Positions 1-6,232 of a stretch of DNA of 9,750 nt are shown one piece after another. The stretch is from contig CALATC010000013.1 of the NCBI GenBank assembly GCA_937891475.1, forward strand, positions 1-9,750. The letters run 5' to 3'. The notes below the pieces were generated by a model that saw only the letters and a program-made list of their open reading frames with translations, had not been told where the DNA came from and searched no databases. This DNA is from an uncultured Granulicatella sp. (GTDB lineage Bacteria > Bacillota > Bacilli > Lactobacillales > Aerococcaceae). Made by a program: the position numbers and the translations under genes. How positions within the stretch are numbered: the stretch's first letter is position 1; every line of letters begins with the position of its first letter.

Positions 1-1400
1 TAGGCGATTTCGCTATTGAACTAGATACAGTCGTAATTGGTGCCGGCCCTGGTGGGTATGTTGCTGCGATTCGTGCAGCGCAAGAAGGACAAAAAGTTGC
101 GATTATTGAAAAAGAATATATTGGTGGTGTGTGTTTAAACGTTGGATGTATTCCATCTAAAGCATTAATTTCTGCAGGACATCATTATCAAGAAGCTCAA
201 CATTCTGAAGTTTTCGGAGTAACTGCTAAAGAAGTAGTATTAGATTTTGCGAAAACTCAAGAATGGAAAGATAACCAAGTAGTTAAAAAATTAACTTCTG
301 GTATCGAATACTTATTAAAGAAAAATAAAGTTGAAATTATTCGTGGGGAAGCTTTCTTAGTAGATGACCACACATTACGTGTTGTGACAGAAGATTCTGC
401 TCAAACATATTCATTCAACCATGCAATTGTTGCAACTGGTAGCCGTCCAATCGAAATTAAAGGCTTCAAATTTGGTGGACGTGTCATCGACTCAACTGGT
501 GGTTTAGGATTAAAAGATGTTCCTAAAAAATTAGTTGTTATCGGTGGTGGAGTTATCGGTTCAGAATTAGGTGGAGCTTATGCTAACTTAGGTTCTGAAG
601 TAACAATTTTAGAAGGTGCTCCAAGCATTCTTTCTATGTTTGATAAAGATATGGTGAAATTAGTTGAAGATGATTTCGCTAAAAAAGGTGTTACAGTTAT
701 TACTTCTGCAATGGCTAAAGAAGCTGTTGATAATGGAGATAGCGTAACCGTTAAATTCGAAGTAGATGGTAAAGAACAATCAATTGTTGCTGATTACGTA
801 ATGGTTGCTGTAGGACGCCGTCCAAACACTGATGAATTAGGATTAGACGTTGTAGGTGTTGAAATGACTGAACGTGGTTTAGTAAAAGTAGACAACCAAG
901 GACGTACAAATATTAAAAACATTTTTGCAATCGGGGATATCGTTCCTGGTGCAGCATTAGCTCATAAAGCAAGTTACGAAGGAAAAGTTGCTGCTGAAGC
1001 AATTTCAGGTAAACCAGTTGCTGTTGACTATCGTGCAATGCCAGCTGTTGCCTTCACTGATCCAGAATTAGCTTCTGTTGGTTATACTCAACAACAAGCT
1101 AAAGATGCTGGATTAAAAGTGAAAGCTTCTAAATTCCCTCTAGCAGGAAATGGTCGTGCTATTTCATTAAATGCAACAGAAGGTTTTGTTCGTTTAATTA
1201 CAACAAAAGATGACAACGTAATCGTTGGTGCACAAGTTGCAGGCGTTGGTGCAAGTGACTTAATCGCTGAATTAGGTTTAGCTGTTGAAGCTGGTATGAA
1301 TGCAGAAGATATCGCATTAACAATCCACTCACATCCATCATTAGCTGAAGTAATTATGGATACAGCTGAATTAGCATTAGGTATGCCAATTCATATTTAA
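1..1400 (+). CDS. lpdA: Dihydrolipoamide dehydrogenase (E3), 5' end just outside the window
   Basis: E3 of 2-oxo acid dehydrogenase complexes, most likely pyruvate dehydrogenase; a cytoplasmic FAD enzyme that reoxidises the dihydrolipoyl groups of E2 and passes electrons to NAD+. The frame is open from base 3 and reads [18 protein letters not shown], so a GTG start at 129 would be false: it would remove the FAD-binding GxGxxG (about residues 16-21). By comparison with enterococcal E3 only about 2-3 codons lie upstream, giving about 468 residues, the normal family length. Visible landmarks, in that numbering, are the redox-active disulfide CLNVGC (C47/C52), the NAD-binding GGGVIG (about 184-189), the second FAD motif ending in AIGD, and the C-terminal HPSLAE with the catalytic His447/Glu452 pair. 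There is no N-terminal lipoyl domain. Arginine codons are almost all CGT/CGC, typical of high expression. It probably ends a pdhABCD operon. Family assignment is near certain; the partner complex is inferred. Confidence 0.97.
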   Translation, partial: GDFAIELDTVVIGAGPGGYVAAIRAAQEGQKVAIIEKEYIGGVCLNVGCIPSKALISAGHHYQEAQHSEVFGVTAKEVVLDFAKTQEWKDNQVVKKLTSGIEYLLKKNKVEIIRGEAFLVDDHTLRVVTEDSAQTYSFNHAIVATGSRPIEIKGFKFGGRVIDSTGGLGLKDVPKKLVVIGGGVIGSELGGAYANLGSEVTILEGAPSILSMFDKDMVKLVEDDFAKKGVTVITSAMAKEAVDNGDSVTVKFEVDGKEQSIVADYVMVAVGRRPNTDELGLDVVGVEMTERGLVKVDNQGRTNIKNIFAIGDIVPGAALAHKASYEGKVAAEAISGKPVAVDYRAMPAVAFTDPELASVGYTQQQAKDAGLKVKASKFPLAGNGRAISLNATEGFVRLITTKDDNVIVGAQVAGVGASDLIAELGLAVEAGMNAEDIALTIHSHPSLAEVIMDTAELALGMPIHI

Positions 1401-1416
1401 TAAACATTACGTTTGG

Positions 1417-1442
1417 AAGACCGAGATTTCTCGGTCTTTTTT
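1417..1442 (+). terminator. Intrinsic terminator after lpdA
   Basis: A perfect 10-bp inverted repeat, AAGACCGAGA / TCTCGGTCTT (1417-1426 and 1429-1438), is followed by a run of T (1437-1442). It lies 17 bases after the lpdA stop, which is doubled (TAA TAA). It separates lpdA from the exporter gene. Confidence 0.93.
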
Positions 1443-1463
1443 GTGTTTCTAGAACATTTTGAG

Positions 1464-1492
1464 TTGCGTAACATTCCTAATAGGTATAAAAT
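1464..1492 (+). promoter_or_regulatory. Possible sigma-A promoter for the MATE gene
   Basis: TTGCGT (1464-1469) is followed after 17 bases by TAAAAT (1487-1492); an overlapping TATAAA starts at 1485. It lies between the lpdA terminator and the MATE ribosome site, where a new promoter is expected. The match is moderate and the exact -10 is uncertain. Confidence 0.45.
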
Positions 1493-1523
1493 AGAAAGTA
1501 CTTTTTAAAGAAGGAGAGATGGC

Positions 1524-2903
1524 ATGGAAGAAATTATAGATCAGAAGTTTAATAAAACGGAATTAAGAATGAATATTTTTCATATTGTATGGCCTGTTTT
1601 TATTGAAGTGTTATTAGGCTCTTTATTCGGAATGGTCGATATGATGATGGTAGGTCGTATTTCAGAACATGCAGCTCAAGCAGTATCTGCTGTTGGAATG
1701 ACGAACCAACCCGTTTTCTTAGGATTGAGTTTTGTACAAGCATTAAATGTTGGGGGAACAGCCATCATTGCTCGTTATTATGGAGCGAAGAAATATAAAA
1801 ATATTAGTCTAGTATTAAAACACGTCATGTTACTAGCAATGCTAGGATTCGTGCTTCCTATTTCAGTGTTAATGATTGTATTAGCTCCCTATATATTATC
1901 CTTTTTAGGGGCAGATTCTTCTGTTATTGAAGTTGGGTCAGGATATTTTAGAGTGATTATGCTAGGATTTATTTTTCAATCATTTTCATTTACGATGACT
2001 GCCGCTTTGCGTGGAATTGGTGAAACAAAAATTCCGATGCGTAATAATTTAATTGCGAATAGTTTGAATGTACTTGGGAATGCTGTATTAATTTATGGTT
2101 TATTTGGTTTTCCAGTGCTTGGAGTAACTGGAGCAGCGATTTCAACAGCATTAAGTAATGTCATTGCGATGTCGTTAAATTTGCGGTATGTGTTATCTAA
2201 AAAGAGTGTTTTATATTTAGATTTTAAGGAAAAATTTGAATTTCGTTTTGAAATGATGAAAGATTTAATCCGAATTGGATTACCGACAGCTTTAGAACAA
2301 TTAGCATTAAGAGTGGGGATTATTTCATTTTTAAATATTGTTTCAGGATTAGGGACAAATGTTTATGCGGCCCATCAAATCTCATTGAATATTTTAAATC
2401 TAACTTATTCACCTGCCCAAGCTTTTGGGATTACAGCTTCCACTTTAATGGGACAATCTTTAGGAGCGAAAAATGAACAATTGGCAAGGATGTATACAAG
2501 AATGTGTCAACGAATTGGTTTTGTGATTGCCATCGGGATGTCACTATTTATCTTTTTCGGTTCGAAAACTTTAGCAGAATTTTACTCCACAGACACTGAA
2601 ATTATTCGAAATACAATGATTGCCTTAACAATTGTAGCATTTGTTCAACCGTTCCAAAGTCATCAATTAATTACTTCTGGTGCACTAAGAGGAGCAGGGG
2701 ATACTGTTTGGCCTTTGATTGCCATTTTTGTAGGGTCAGTGCTAATTCGAGTTAGTTTGGGCTATGTATTTGTTAATATATTTTACCTAGGTCTAGCAGG
2801 AGCTTGGTATGCGGTATTCATTGATCAATTTATTCGTTGGCTTATTATCTTGTTCCGATTTAAGTCAGGAAAATGGAAGAATATTCGTATTAACTTAGAA
2901 TAG
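1524..2903 (+). CDS. MATE family efflux transporter
   Basis: A 459-residue integral membrane protein of the multidrug and toxic compound extrusion family (NorM/DinF-like), which exports cationic or hydrophobic compounds in exchange for Na+ or H+. The length and about 12 hydrophobic segments fit the family. Two homologous halves are visible: the first opens with WPVFIEVLLGSLFGMVDMMM, and the second, after about residue 240, opens with IRIGLPTALEQLALRVG, repeating the same helix-1 pattern. Family-typical stretches are TAALRGIGETKIPM in the first half and SGALRGAGDTVWP in the second. The start at ATG 1524 follows AAGGAG (1511-1516) with 7 bases of spacing. It has its own candidate promoter and lies between lpdA and the UPF0223/phosphatase pair, which are adjacent to lpd in some relatives. 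Substrate cannot be read from sequence. Family is certain; the drug-export role is inferred. Confidence 0.93.
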   Translation: MEEIIDQKFNKTELRMNIFHIVWPVFIEVLLGSLFGMVDMMMVGRISEHAAQAVSAVGMTNQPVFLGLSFVQALNVGGTAIIARYYGAKKYKNISLVLKHVMLLAMLGFVLPISVLMIVLAPYILSFLGADSSVIEVGSGYFRVIMLGFIFQSFSFTMTAALRGIGETKIPMRNNLIANSLNVLGNAVLIYGLFGFPVLGVTGAAISTALSNVIAMSLNLRYVLSKKSVLYLDFKEKFEFRFEMMKDLIRIGLPTALEQLALRVGIISFLNIVSGLGTNVYAAHQISLNILNLTYSPAQAFGITASTLMGQSLGAKNEQLARMYTRMCQRIGFVIAIGMSLFIFFGSKTLAEFYSTDTEIIRNTMIALTIVAFVQPFQSHQLITSGALRGAGDTVWPLIAIFVGSVLIRVSLGYVFVNIFYLGLAGAWYAVFIDQFIRWLIILFRFKSGKWKNIRINLE

Positions 2904-2921
2904 TAGAAGCAAGAATAAGCC

Positions 2922-2950
2922 TTTTTATTTTAACGAAAAAGGTGTATACT
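2922..2950 (+). promoter_or_regulatory. Possible promoter for UPF0223/phosphatase operon
   Basis: TATACT (2945-2950) is a good -10; the -35 region 17 bases upstream (TTTTTA, 2922-2927) is poor. It overlaps a weak 7-bp inverted repeat (CCTTTTT 2920-2926 / AAAAAGG 2936-2942) that lacks a following T run and so is not a convincing terminator for the MATE gene. Confidence 0.4.
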
Positions 2951-2968
2951 AAACAGTGTACTTTTTTG

Positions 2969-2984
2969 AGGAGGGACTTATTTG
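2969..2984 (+). promoter_or_regulatory. Ribosome site fixing a TTG start
   Basis: AGGAGGG (2969-2975), six bases, then TTG (2982-2984). A near-consensus Shine-Dalgarno may compensate for the weak start codon. Confidence 0.75.
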
Positions 2985-3254
2985 GCAAATTATAGTTATC
3001 CATTAGACTTGGATTGGACTCACCAAGAAATGTCAACGGTCATTGCATTATGGAATGCCGTAGAAGATGCTTATGAACGTGGAATTGAAACTGAAGTATT
3101 TATCAAACGATATAAAGATTTCAAAACTATTGTAAAAAGTATCGGCGAGGAAAAGAGACTTGGTAAAGAATTTGAATCGGTTTCTGGATATAGTTTATAT
3201 CGCGTGGTTCAAATGAGTAAAAATACTTCAAAAAGAATTAAAATGGAACAATAG
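2982..3254 (+). CDS. UPF0223 family protein (YktA-like)
   Basis: A 90-residue cytoplasmic protein of unknown function. The N-terminus NYSYPLDLDWTHQEM matches the conserved opening of the UPF0223 family (B. subtilis YktA), whose members are about 85-95 residues, so it is full length. It is rich in charged residues and has no signal or membrane segment. The start is TTG 2982: it follows a strong AGGAGGG (2969-2975) by 6 bases, and the next in-frame ATG lies 17 codons in, past the conserved opening. The gene is followed 14 bases later by the inositol monophosphatase gene (preferred start), a pairing seen in other Lactobacillales, often beside the pdh operon. The two are probably co-transcribed. 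No biochemical role can be proposed from sequence. Confidence 0.88.
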   Translation: MANYSYPLDLDWTHQEMSTVIALWNAVEDAYERGIETEVFIKRYKDFKTIVKSIGEEKRLGKEFESVSGYSLYRVVQMSKNTSKRIKMEQ

Positions 3255-3271
3255 AAAGGATGTTAGTTATG
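3253..3271 (+). promoter_or_regulatory. Ribosome site selecting ATG 3269 for the phosphatase
   Basis: AGAAAGGA (3253-3260) overlaps the TAG stop of the UPF0223 gene. The earlier in-frame ATG at 3260 shares its A with this site and so has no usable spacing; ATG 3269 has 8 bases of spacing and is preferred. Confidence 0.7.
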
Positions 3272-4048
3272 GATTTATTTGCAACACATTTATTAGTCAA
3301 CGATTGGATTATGGAGGCTGGAAATAAAATTCGTCATAGCTTTGGTGAATCAATTACAGTTGATACAAAAACTAGTCGTAATGACTTAGTAACGAATGTT
3401 GATAAAGAAATCGAACAATTTTTAATTTCAAAAATTCGTGAACAATTCCCAACACATAAAATTATGGGAGAAGAAGGATTCGGTGACGAATTAACTTCAA
3501 TGGACGGATATGTATGGTTAATCGATCCAATCGATGGCACATTAAACTTTGTAAAACGTCAAGAAGATTTTGGGATTATGGTTGCCTTATATAAAGATGG
3601 CGTTGGTTTATTAGGTTACATTTATGATGTTATGCGTGACCGCTTTGTTTATGGGATTAAAGACTACGGTGCTTATTGCAATGGACGTCGTTTATCTAAG
3701 CCAGAAGTTCATAGTATCGGTGATAGCTCTATTAACGTAAACGGATTTATGTTATTAGAAGCAAATGAAAAAGAAGCAGCAATGATTCGTAAAGCAATGG
3801 TCACTCGTACTTATGGAGCTTCTTCAATTGAACATATCCAAGTAGTATTAGGAAAATCTGTTGCTTATGTTTCAACATTATTAGCACCATGGGATATTGC
3901 TGCTGGTATGGTAATTGCGAAAGAATTAGATTTACACTACAGTACAGTAGATGGAAAAGAAGTTGACTTCTTAGTACCAAATAAAAAGACTACAGGAGTT
4001 ATCTGTTCGAAAGATATTGCAGAAGAAATTATTGCAGCGTTTAAATAA
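3269..4048 (+). CDS. suhB: Inositol monophosphatase family phosphatase
   Basis: A Mg2+-dependent, Li+-sensitive-type phosphatase of the inositol monophosphatase/FIG superfamily, cytoplasmic, acting on myo-inositol-1-phosphate or related small phosphate esters. From ATG 3269 it has 259 residues, the normal length. Metal-binding motifs are all visible: GEEG (E68, E69), WLIDPIDGT (D86, D89, G90, T91), and WDIAAG near the C-terminus (W208, D209), the third metal ligand. An early DLVTNVDKEIE is the usual family N-terminal motif. An ATG at 3260 would add only MLV and leaves no room for a ribosome site. The gene follows UPF0223 by 14 bases and ends in a terminator. Its closest named relative by context is YktC of B. 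subtilis; the symbol suhB is a family label. Firmicutes rarely make inositol, so the true substrate may be another phosphate ester. Family is very sure, substrate is not. Confidence 0.94.
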   Translation: MDLFATHLLVNDWIMEAGNKIRHSFGESITVDTKTSRNDLVTNVDKEIEQFLISKIREQFPTHKIMGEEGFGDELTSMDGYVWLIDPIDGTLNFVKRQEDFGIMVALYKDGVGLLGYIYDVMRDRFVYGIKDYGAYCNGRRLSKPEVHSIGDSSINVNGFMLLEANEKEAAMIRKAMVTRTYGASSIEHIQVVLGKSVAYVSTLLAPWDIAAGMVIAKELDLHYSTVDGKEVDFLVPNKKTTGVICSKDIAEEIIAAFK

Positions 4049-4056
4049 TAATAAAC

Positions 4057-4084
4057 GAGTCGTAAGAACTTACGGCTCTTTTTT
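4057..4084 (+). terminator. Intrinsic terminator after the phosphatase gene
   Basis: Inverted repeat GAGTCGTAAG / CTTACGGCTC (4057-4066 and 4069-4078; ten pairs, one of them G-U, two-base loop) followed by six T (4079-4084). Only two bases separate the T run from the ribosome site of the next gene. Confidence 0.92.
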
Positions 4085-4097
4085 ATAAGGAGAATTT

Positions 4098-4643
4098 ATG
4101 AATATAGCAGTTTATTGTGCCGCTAATCAACGTAGTTGTTCAACTTTCGGTGAGAGAACAGAAGAACTAGGGAAGTGGATGGCGAAGAAGAATCACACAC
4201 TTGTTTACGGTGGTGGAAATACTGGCTTAATGGGAGTGATTGCAACTTCTGTTATGAAATCGGGTGGACAAGTCATTGGTGTCATGCCACAATTTTTTGT
4301 GGATCGTGAAATCGCAAAAGAAGATATCACCAAACTTCATATTGTTGAAACGATGTCAGAACGTAAAAATAAAATGATTGAATTAAGTGAAGTATATATT
4401 GCACTTCCGGGAGGTCCAGGAACACTCGAAGAAATTGCAGAAGTCGTTTCATGGGTAAGAGTTGGTCAAACAAATGGAATTTGTATTTTTTATAATATAG
4501 AAGGGTATTATGACCATCTAGAAGCATTTTTTAATCATATGGTAACGACAAAACTACTAAGCGAAGAAGATAGAAGTCAAATACATTTTGCAAAGTCTAT
4601 TGAAGAAATTGAAAAATTAATCGAAAACTACGAAAAGCGTTAG
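4098..4643 (+). CDS. LOG family protein (TIGR00730, nucleotide phosphoribohydrolase-like)
   Basis: A 181-residue Rossmann-fold protein of the LONELY GUY family. Characterised members cut the N-glycosidic bond of nucleoside 5'-monophosphates (cytokinin ribosides in plants, AMP-like substrates in bacteria), releasing base and ribose 5-phosphate. The signatures are intact: GGGNTGLMG at residues 38-46 (phosphate binding), the R89-K90 pair in MSERKNKM, and PGGPGTLEE at 104-112 with the catalytic Arg/Glu context. It has no signal or membrane segment, and full family length. The start ATG 4098 follows AAGGAG (4087-4092) by 5 bases. No convincing promoter lies between it and the phosphatase terminator just upstream, so expression may depend on read-through. 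Its stop codon lies inside its own terminator stem. These proteins are often mislabelled lysine decarboxylase; nothing here supports that activity. The physiological substrate in bacteria is uncertain. Confidence 0.93.
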   Translation: MNIAVYCAANQRSCSTFGERTEELGKWMAKKNHTLVYGGGNTGLMGVIATSVMKSGGQVIGVMPQFFVDREIAKEDITKLHIVETMSERKNKMIELSEVYIALPGGPGTLEEIAEVVSWVRVGQTNGICIFYNIEGYYDHLEAFFNHMVTTKLLSEEDRSQIHFAKSIEEIEKLIENYEKR

Positions 4644-4663
4644 AGGAGAATCTGACGCTTTTT
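4633..4663 (+). terminator. Intrinsic terminator overlapping the LOG stop codon
   Basis: Stem 4633-4644 (AAAAGCGTTAGA) pairs with 4651-4662 (TCTGACGCTTTT) with one G-U pair; loop GGAGAA (4645-4650); the 3' arm itself ends in the T run (4659-4663). The TAG stop (4641-4643) is in the 5' arm. Confidence 0.85.
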
Positions 4664-4676
4664 AATATTTGGTAAA

Positions 4677-4706
4677 ACTATTTAAATGATCAGTTTTCTG
4701 AATAGT
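4677..4706 (+). repeat. Inverted repeat upstream of the orphan gene's promoter
   Basis: ACTATT (4677-4682) and AATAGT (4701-4706) form a 6-bp perfect dyad separated by 18 bases, with a smaller TCAG/CTGA dyad (4690-4693, 4698-4701) inside its right part. It lies just upstream of the TATAAT at 4715. It could be an operator or chance in AT-rich DNA. Confidence 0.25.
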
Positions 4707-4720
4707 ATTGGGGTTATAAT
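4692..4720 (+). promoter_or_regulatory. Promoter for the orphan gene, perfect -10
   Basis: TATAAT (4715-4720) is a perfect -10. The -35 region is poor at 17-base spacing (AGTTTT, 4692-4697); TTTTCT (4694-4699) at 15 bases is an alternative. Predicted transcription start is near 4727, directly before an AAGGAGAG at 4729-4736. Confidence 0.6.
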
Positions 4721-4744
4721 AGTGAGAGAAGGAGAGTTATAGAG

Positions 4745-4771
4745 GTGAAAAATGGGGAGGGGATTCAATGA
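4745..4771 (+). CDS. Possible 8-codon leader ORF overlapping the orphan gene start
   Basis: A GTG at 4745 follows AAGGAGAG (4729-4736) by 8 bases and opens an eight-codon frame (MKNGEGIQ) that ends in TGA 4769-4771, overlapping the ATG 4768 of the next gene as ATGA. This geometry would couple translation of the two. The orphan gene also has its own ribosome site inside this mini-frame (GGGGAGGGG, 4754-4762). An alternative ATG at 4752 gives another seven-codon frame, so the reading is tentative. Confidence 0.25.
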   Translation: MKNGEGIQ

Positions 4772-5199
4772 TTAGAAAAAGTATGATTCTTATCTTGTTA
4801 GTAGTTGCCTGTATTTTTGCGTTTAATCATTTTGTGGTGAACAATAGAAATGAGCTTTCTGAATTAGGGACTCCTGCGAAAAATATAATACTTGAGTATA
4901 AAAGTGAGAGAGGATTTGGAAACGACCGATTTGATATTTACTCCTTTTCTTTAGAGGGTGAAGTTAACTTTAATAATGATGATGGTAATCTTGAAGAGAT
5001 TTATCAAAAAGAATTTAGAAATATCTTAAATACAGAAAGTAAAAAGAATCAATTATTAAAAGAAAAACAAAATCAAATAGAGAATTTGTTAAAGGAGAAA
5101 CGTTTTATTTATAAATACGTTGTCCTAAAAGGTACTAAAAAATTTTATTTGTATGATAGGGTATCAAACAAAGGATATTGTTTCATATTAACAATTTGA
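4768..5199 (+). CDS. Hypothetical protein with N-terminal membrane segment
   Basis: I do not recognise this 143-residue protein. It starts at ATG 4768, 7 bases after GGAGG (4756-4760). Residues 1-4 are MIRK and residues 5-24 are one hydrophobic stretch, so the protein is anchored in or exported across the membrane with the rest outside. VVAC at residues 12-15 fits a lipobox (Cys15), but the hydrophobic run continues past the Cys, so a plain signal anchor is more likely. The remainder is hydrophilic: a segment likely rich in strands (40-68), then a highly charged, probably helical Lys/Glu/Gln-rich stretch (75-111), then a short aromatic, beta-like tail (YKYVVLKGTKKFYLYD) ending in LTI. It uses mainly AGA for arginine, unlike lpdA and ffh. 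It has its own promoter and stands between a terminator and the DUF1697 gene. No function is proposed. Confidence 0.72.
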   Translation: MIRKSMILILLVVACIFAFNHFVVNNRNELSELGTPAKNIILEYKSERGFGNDRFDIYSFSLEGEVNFNNDDGNLEEIYQKEFRNILNTESKKNQLLKEKQNQIENLLKEKRFIYKYVVLKGTKKFYLYDRVSNKGYCFILTI

Positions 5200-5214
5200 T
5201 TTTTGTCGTATAAT
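5188..5214 (+). promoter_or_regulatory. Promoter for the DUF1697 gene
   Basis: TTAACA (5188-5193), 15 bases, then a perfect TATAAT (5209-5214). The -35 lies inside the 3' end of the orphan gene. The short spacer is the weak point. Transcription from here would begin near 5221, excluding an ATG start at 5213 and favouring GTG 5249. Confidence 0.55.
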
Positions 5215-5233
5215 GATTAAAGTAATTTTAAAT

Positions 5234-5251
5234 AAAGGAGATTGTAAAGTG
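5234..5251 (+). promoter_or_regulatory. Ribosome site selecting GTG 5249
   Basis: AAAGGAG (5234-5240) lies 8 bases before GTG 5249-5251. The earlier in-frame ATG at 5213 has no ribosome site and overlaps the promoter -10. Confidence 0.8.
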
Positions 5252-5794
5252 AGATACATCCTTTTACTACGTGGAATTAATGTTGGTGGTAAGAATAAAG
5301 TAGTAATGAGTGAATTGAAAGTATTATTAGAAAGTTTGAACTTTGAAAATGTTCAATCATATATTAATAGTGGAAATTTATTTTTTAGTAGTATGGATAC
5401 ACTTGATACTTGTATTTGCAAAATCAAAGATTTGCTAGAAAGACATTATGATTTCTCAATTCCTTTTGCTTTACTGACGAAAGAAGAATATTTAAAAGAA
5501 AAAGAAAACTTACCAGAGTGGTGGAATGAAGAGTTGGCTAGAAGAGATGTATTATTCTTTTCTTATCAGTTAGATAAAAGCTCGATACTAGAGTTTCTTA
5601 ATAAAGCAAACTTTCATAATGAGATAGTCCATATAGGAAATCATGCTGTATTTTGGGGGAAATTTGATGAAGCAGAGTATTTAAAGACAACTTACCATAA
5701 ACAGTTATTAAAGCAAAACTTTTATAAAATGATTACGATTAGAAATGGGAACACTTTTGAAAAAATAGCTCAAATTTTAGAAACTGAAAAATAG
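5249..5794 (+). CDS. DUF1697 domain-containing protein
   Basis: A 181-residue cytoplasmic protein of the DUF1697 family, whose function is unknown. The family hallmark opens the protein: RYILLLRGINVGGKNKV, then MSELK and, at about residues 38-46, SYINSGNLFF, the second conserved block. The length matches the usual 175-185 residues and the C-terminal part (ITIRNGNTFEKI) is family-like, so it appears intact. The start is GTG 5249, set by AAAGGAG 8 bases upstream; starting at ATG 5213 would add 12 residues the family lacks. Arginine codons are mostly AGA, as in the orphan gene upstream, and unlike the strongly expressed genes nearby. No terminator is evident between it and ylxM, so some read-through is possible, though ylxM has its own strong promoter. 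DUF1697 genes are scattered and often strain-variable; no reaction can be assigned. Confidence 0.9.
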   Translation: MRYILLLRGINVGGKNKVVMSELKVLLESLNFENVQSYINSGNLFFSSMDTLDTCICKIKDLLERHYDFSIPFALLTKEEYLKEKENLPEWWNEELARRDVLFFSYQLDKSSILEFLNKANFHNEIVHIGNHAVFWGKFDEAEYLKTTYHKQLLKQNFYKMITIRNGNTFEKIAQILETEK

Positions 5795-5846
5795 TTCTAA
5801 TTTTCATTGCAATTGGCATAAACGCTAGTTTTTGTTATAATTAGAA
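5795..5846 (+). repeat. 8-bp inverted repeat flanking the ylxM-ffh promoter
   Basis: TTCTAATT (5795-5802) and AATTAGAA (5839-5846) are perfect inverted copies 36 bases apart. The right arm overlaps the last bases of the -10. Because transcription would start after the right arm, it would act as a DNA site, not an RNA hairpin. AT-rich composition makes chance possible. Confidence 0.3.
5813..5841 (+). promoter_or_regulatory. Strong extended -10 promoter for ylxM-ffh
   Basis: TTGGCA (5813-5818), exactly 17 bases, then TATAAT (5836-5841), with TG one base before the -10 (5833-5834). It is the best promoter match in the window and suits a highly expressed essential operon. The leader to the ylxM start is about 25 bases. 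Confidence 0.85.
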
Positions 5847-5861
5847 AGTGAGTTTAAGGAC

Positions 5862-5876
5862 AGGAGGATGGCAATG
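5862..5876 (+). promoter_or_regulatory. Ribosome site selecting ATG 5874 for ylxM
   Basis: AGGAGG (5862-5867) abuts the first ATG (5868) with no spacing, but lies 6 bases before ATG 5874. The second start gives MEIEKT, the usual YlxM N-terminus. Confidence 0.8.
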
Positions 5877-6212
5877 GAAATTGAAAAGACAACTCAGATG
5901 AATTTGTTGTTAGAATTTTATGGCAAACTTTTGACTGAAAAACAACTAGGATATATGGAATTATATTACGGGGAAGATTATTCTCTTGGAGAAATTGCAG
6001 AAGAATTCGAGGTTAGTCGACAAGCCGTATATGATAATATTCGACGATCTGCTCAATTATTAGAAGATTACGAACAGGAACTACATTTAGTGAATGATTT
6101 TTATAAAAGACAAGCTATCTATGATGGAATTGAACAGCATATCAAAGAACATTATCCAAATGATCATCAATTGCAACAATTGATGACAGACTTACAAGAA
6201 ATGAATAAATAG
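5874..6212 (+). CDS. ylxM: YlxM / UPF0122 putative SRP-associated DNA-binding protein
   Basis: A 112-residue cytoplasmic protein of the UPF0122 family. Its members have a sigma-70 region 4-like helix-turn-helix and are encoded next to ffh; in streptococci YlxM has been linked to signal recognition particle function. The opening [21 protein letters not shown] and the block [19 protein letters not shown] are family hallmarks. The helix-turn-helix spans about residues 36-58, with recognition helix [11 protein letters not shown]. The tail after residue 85 is hydrophilic and probably helical. ATG 5874 is chosen over ATG 5868 because only it has proper spacing to AGGAGG. The gene leads a unit driven by a strong promoter and is followed 20 bases later by ffh. 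ftsY, which often precedes it in Firmicutes, is absent here. Identity is secure; the exact role, DNA binding or SRP modulation, is unsettled. Confidence 0.95.
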   Translation: MEIEKTTQMNLLLEFYGKLLTEKQLGYMELYYGEDYSLGEIAEEFEVSRQAVYDNIRRSAQLLEDYEQELHLVNDFYKRQAIYDGIEQHIKEHYPNDHQLQQLMTDLQEMNK

Positions 6213-6232
6213 CCTGATTGAGGAGTGAGAAA

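Noticed and set aside
129..131. GTG as start of lpdA
   Set aside because: The frame is open back to base 3 and contains the FAD-binding motif; the gene simply runs off the window's left edge.
2920..2942. Terminator after the MATE gene
   Set aside because: Only a 7-bp AT-rich stem with a 9-base loop and no following T run on this strand; it also overlaps the likely promoter of the next gene.
3334..3540. 68-codon minus-strand open frame
   Set aside because: Antisense to the phosphatase metal-binding region, which is clearly coding on the plus strand.
4327..4527. 66-codon minus-strand open frame
   Set aside because: Antisense to the LOG gene core motif; no independent support.
4098..4643. Lysine decarboxylase annotation
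   Set aside because: The PGGPGTLEE protein is of the LOG phosphoribohydrolase family; there is no PLP-dependent decarboxylase motif.
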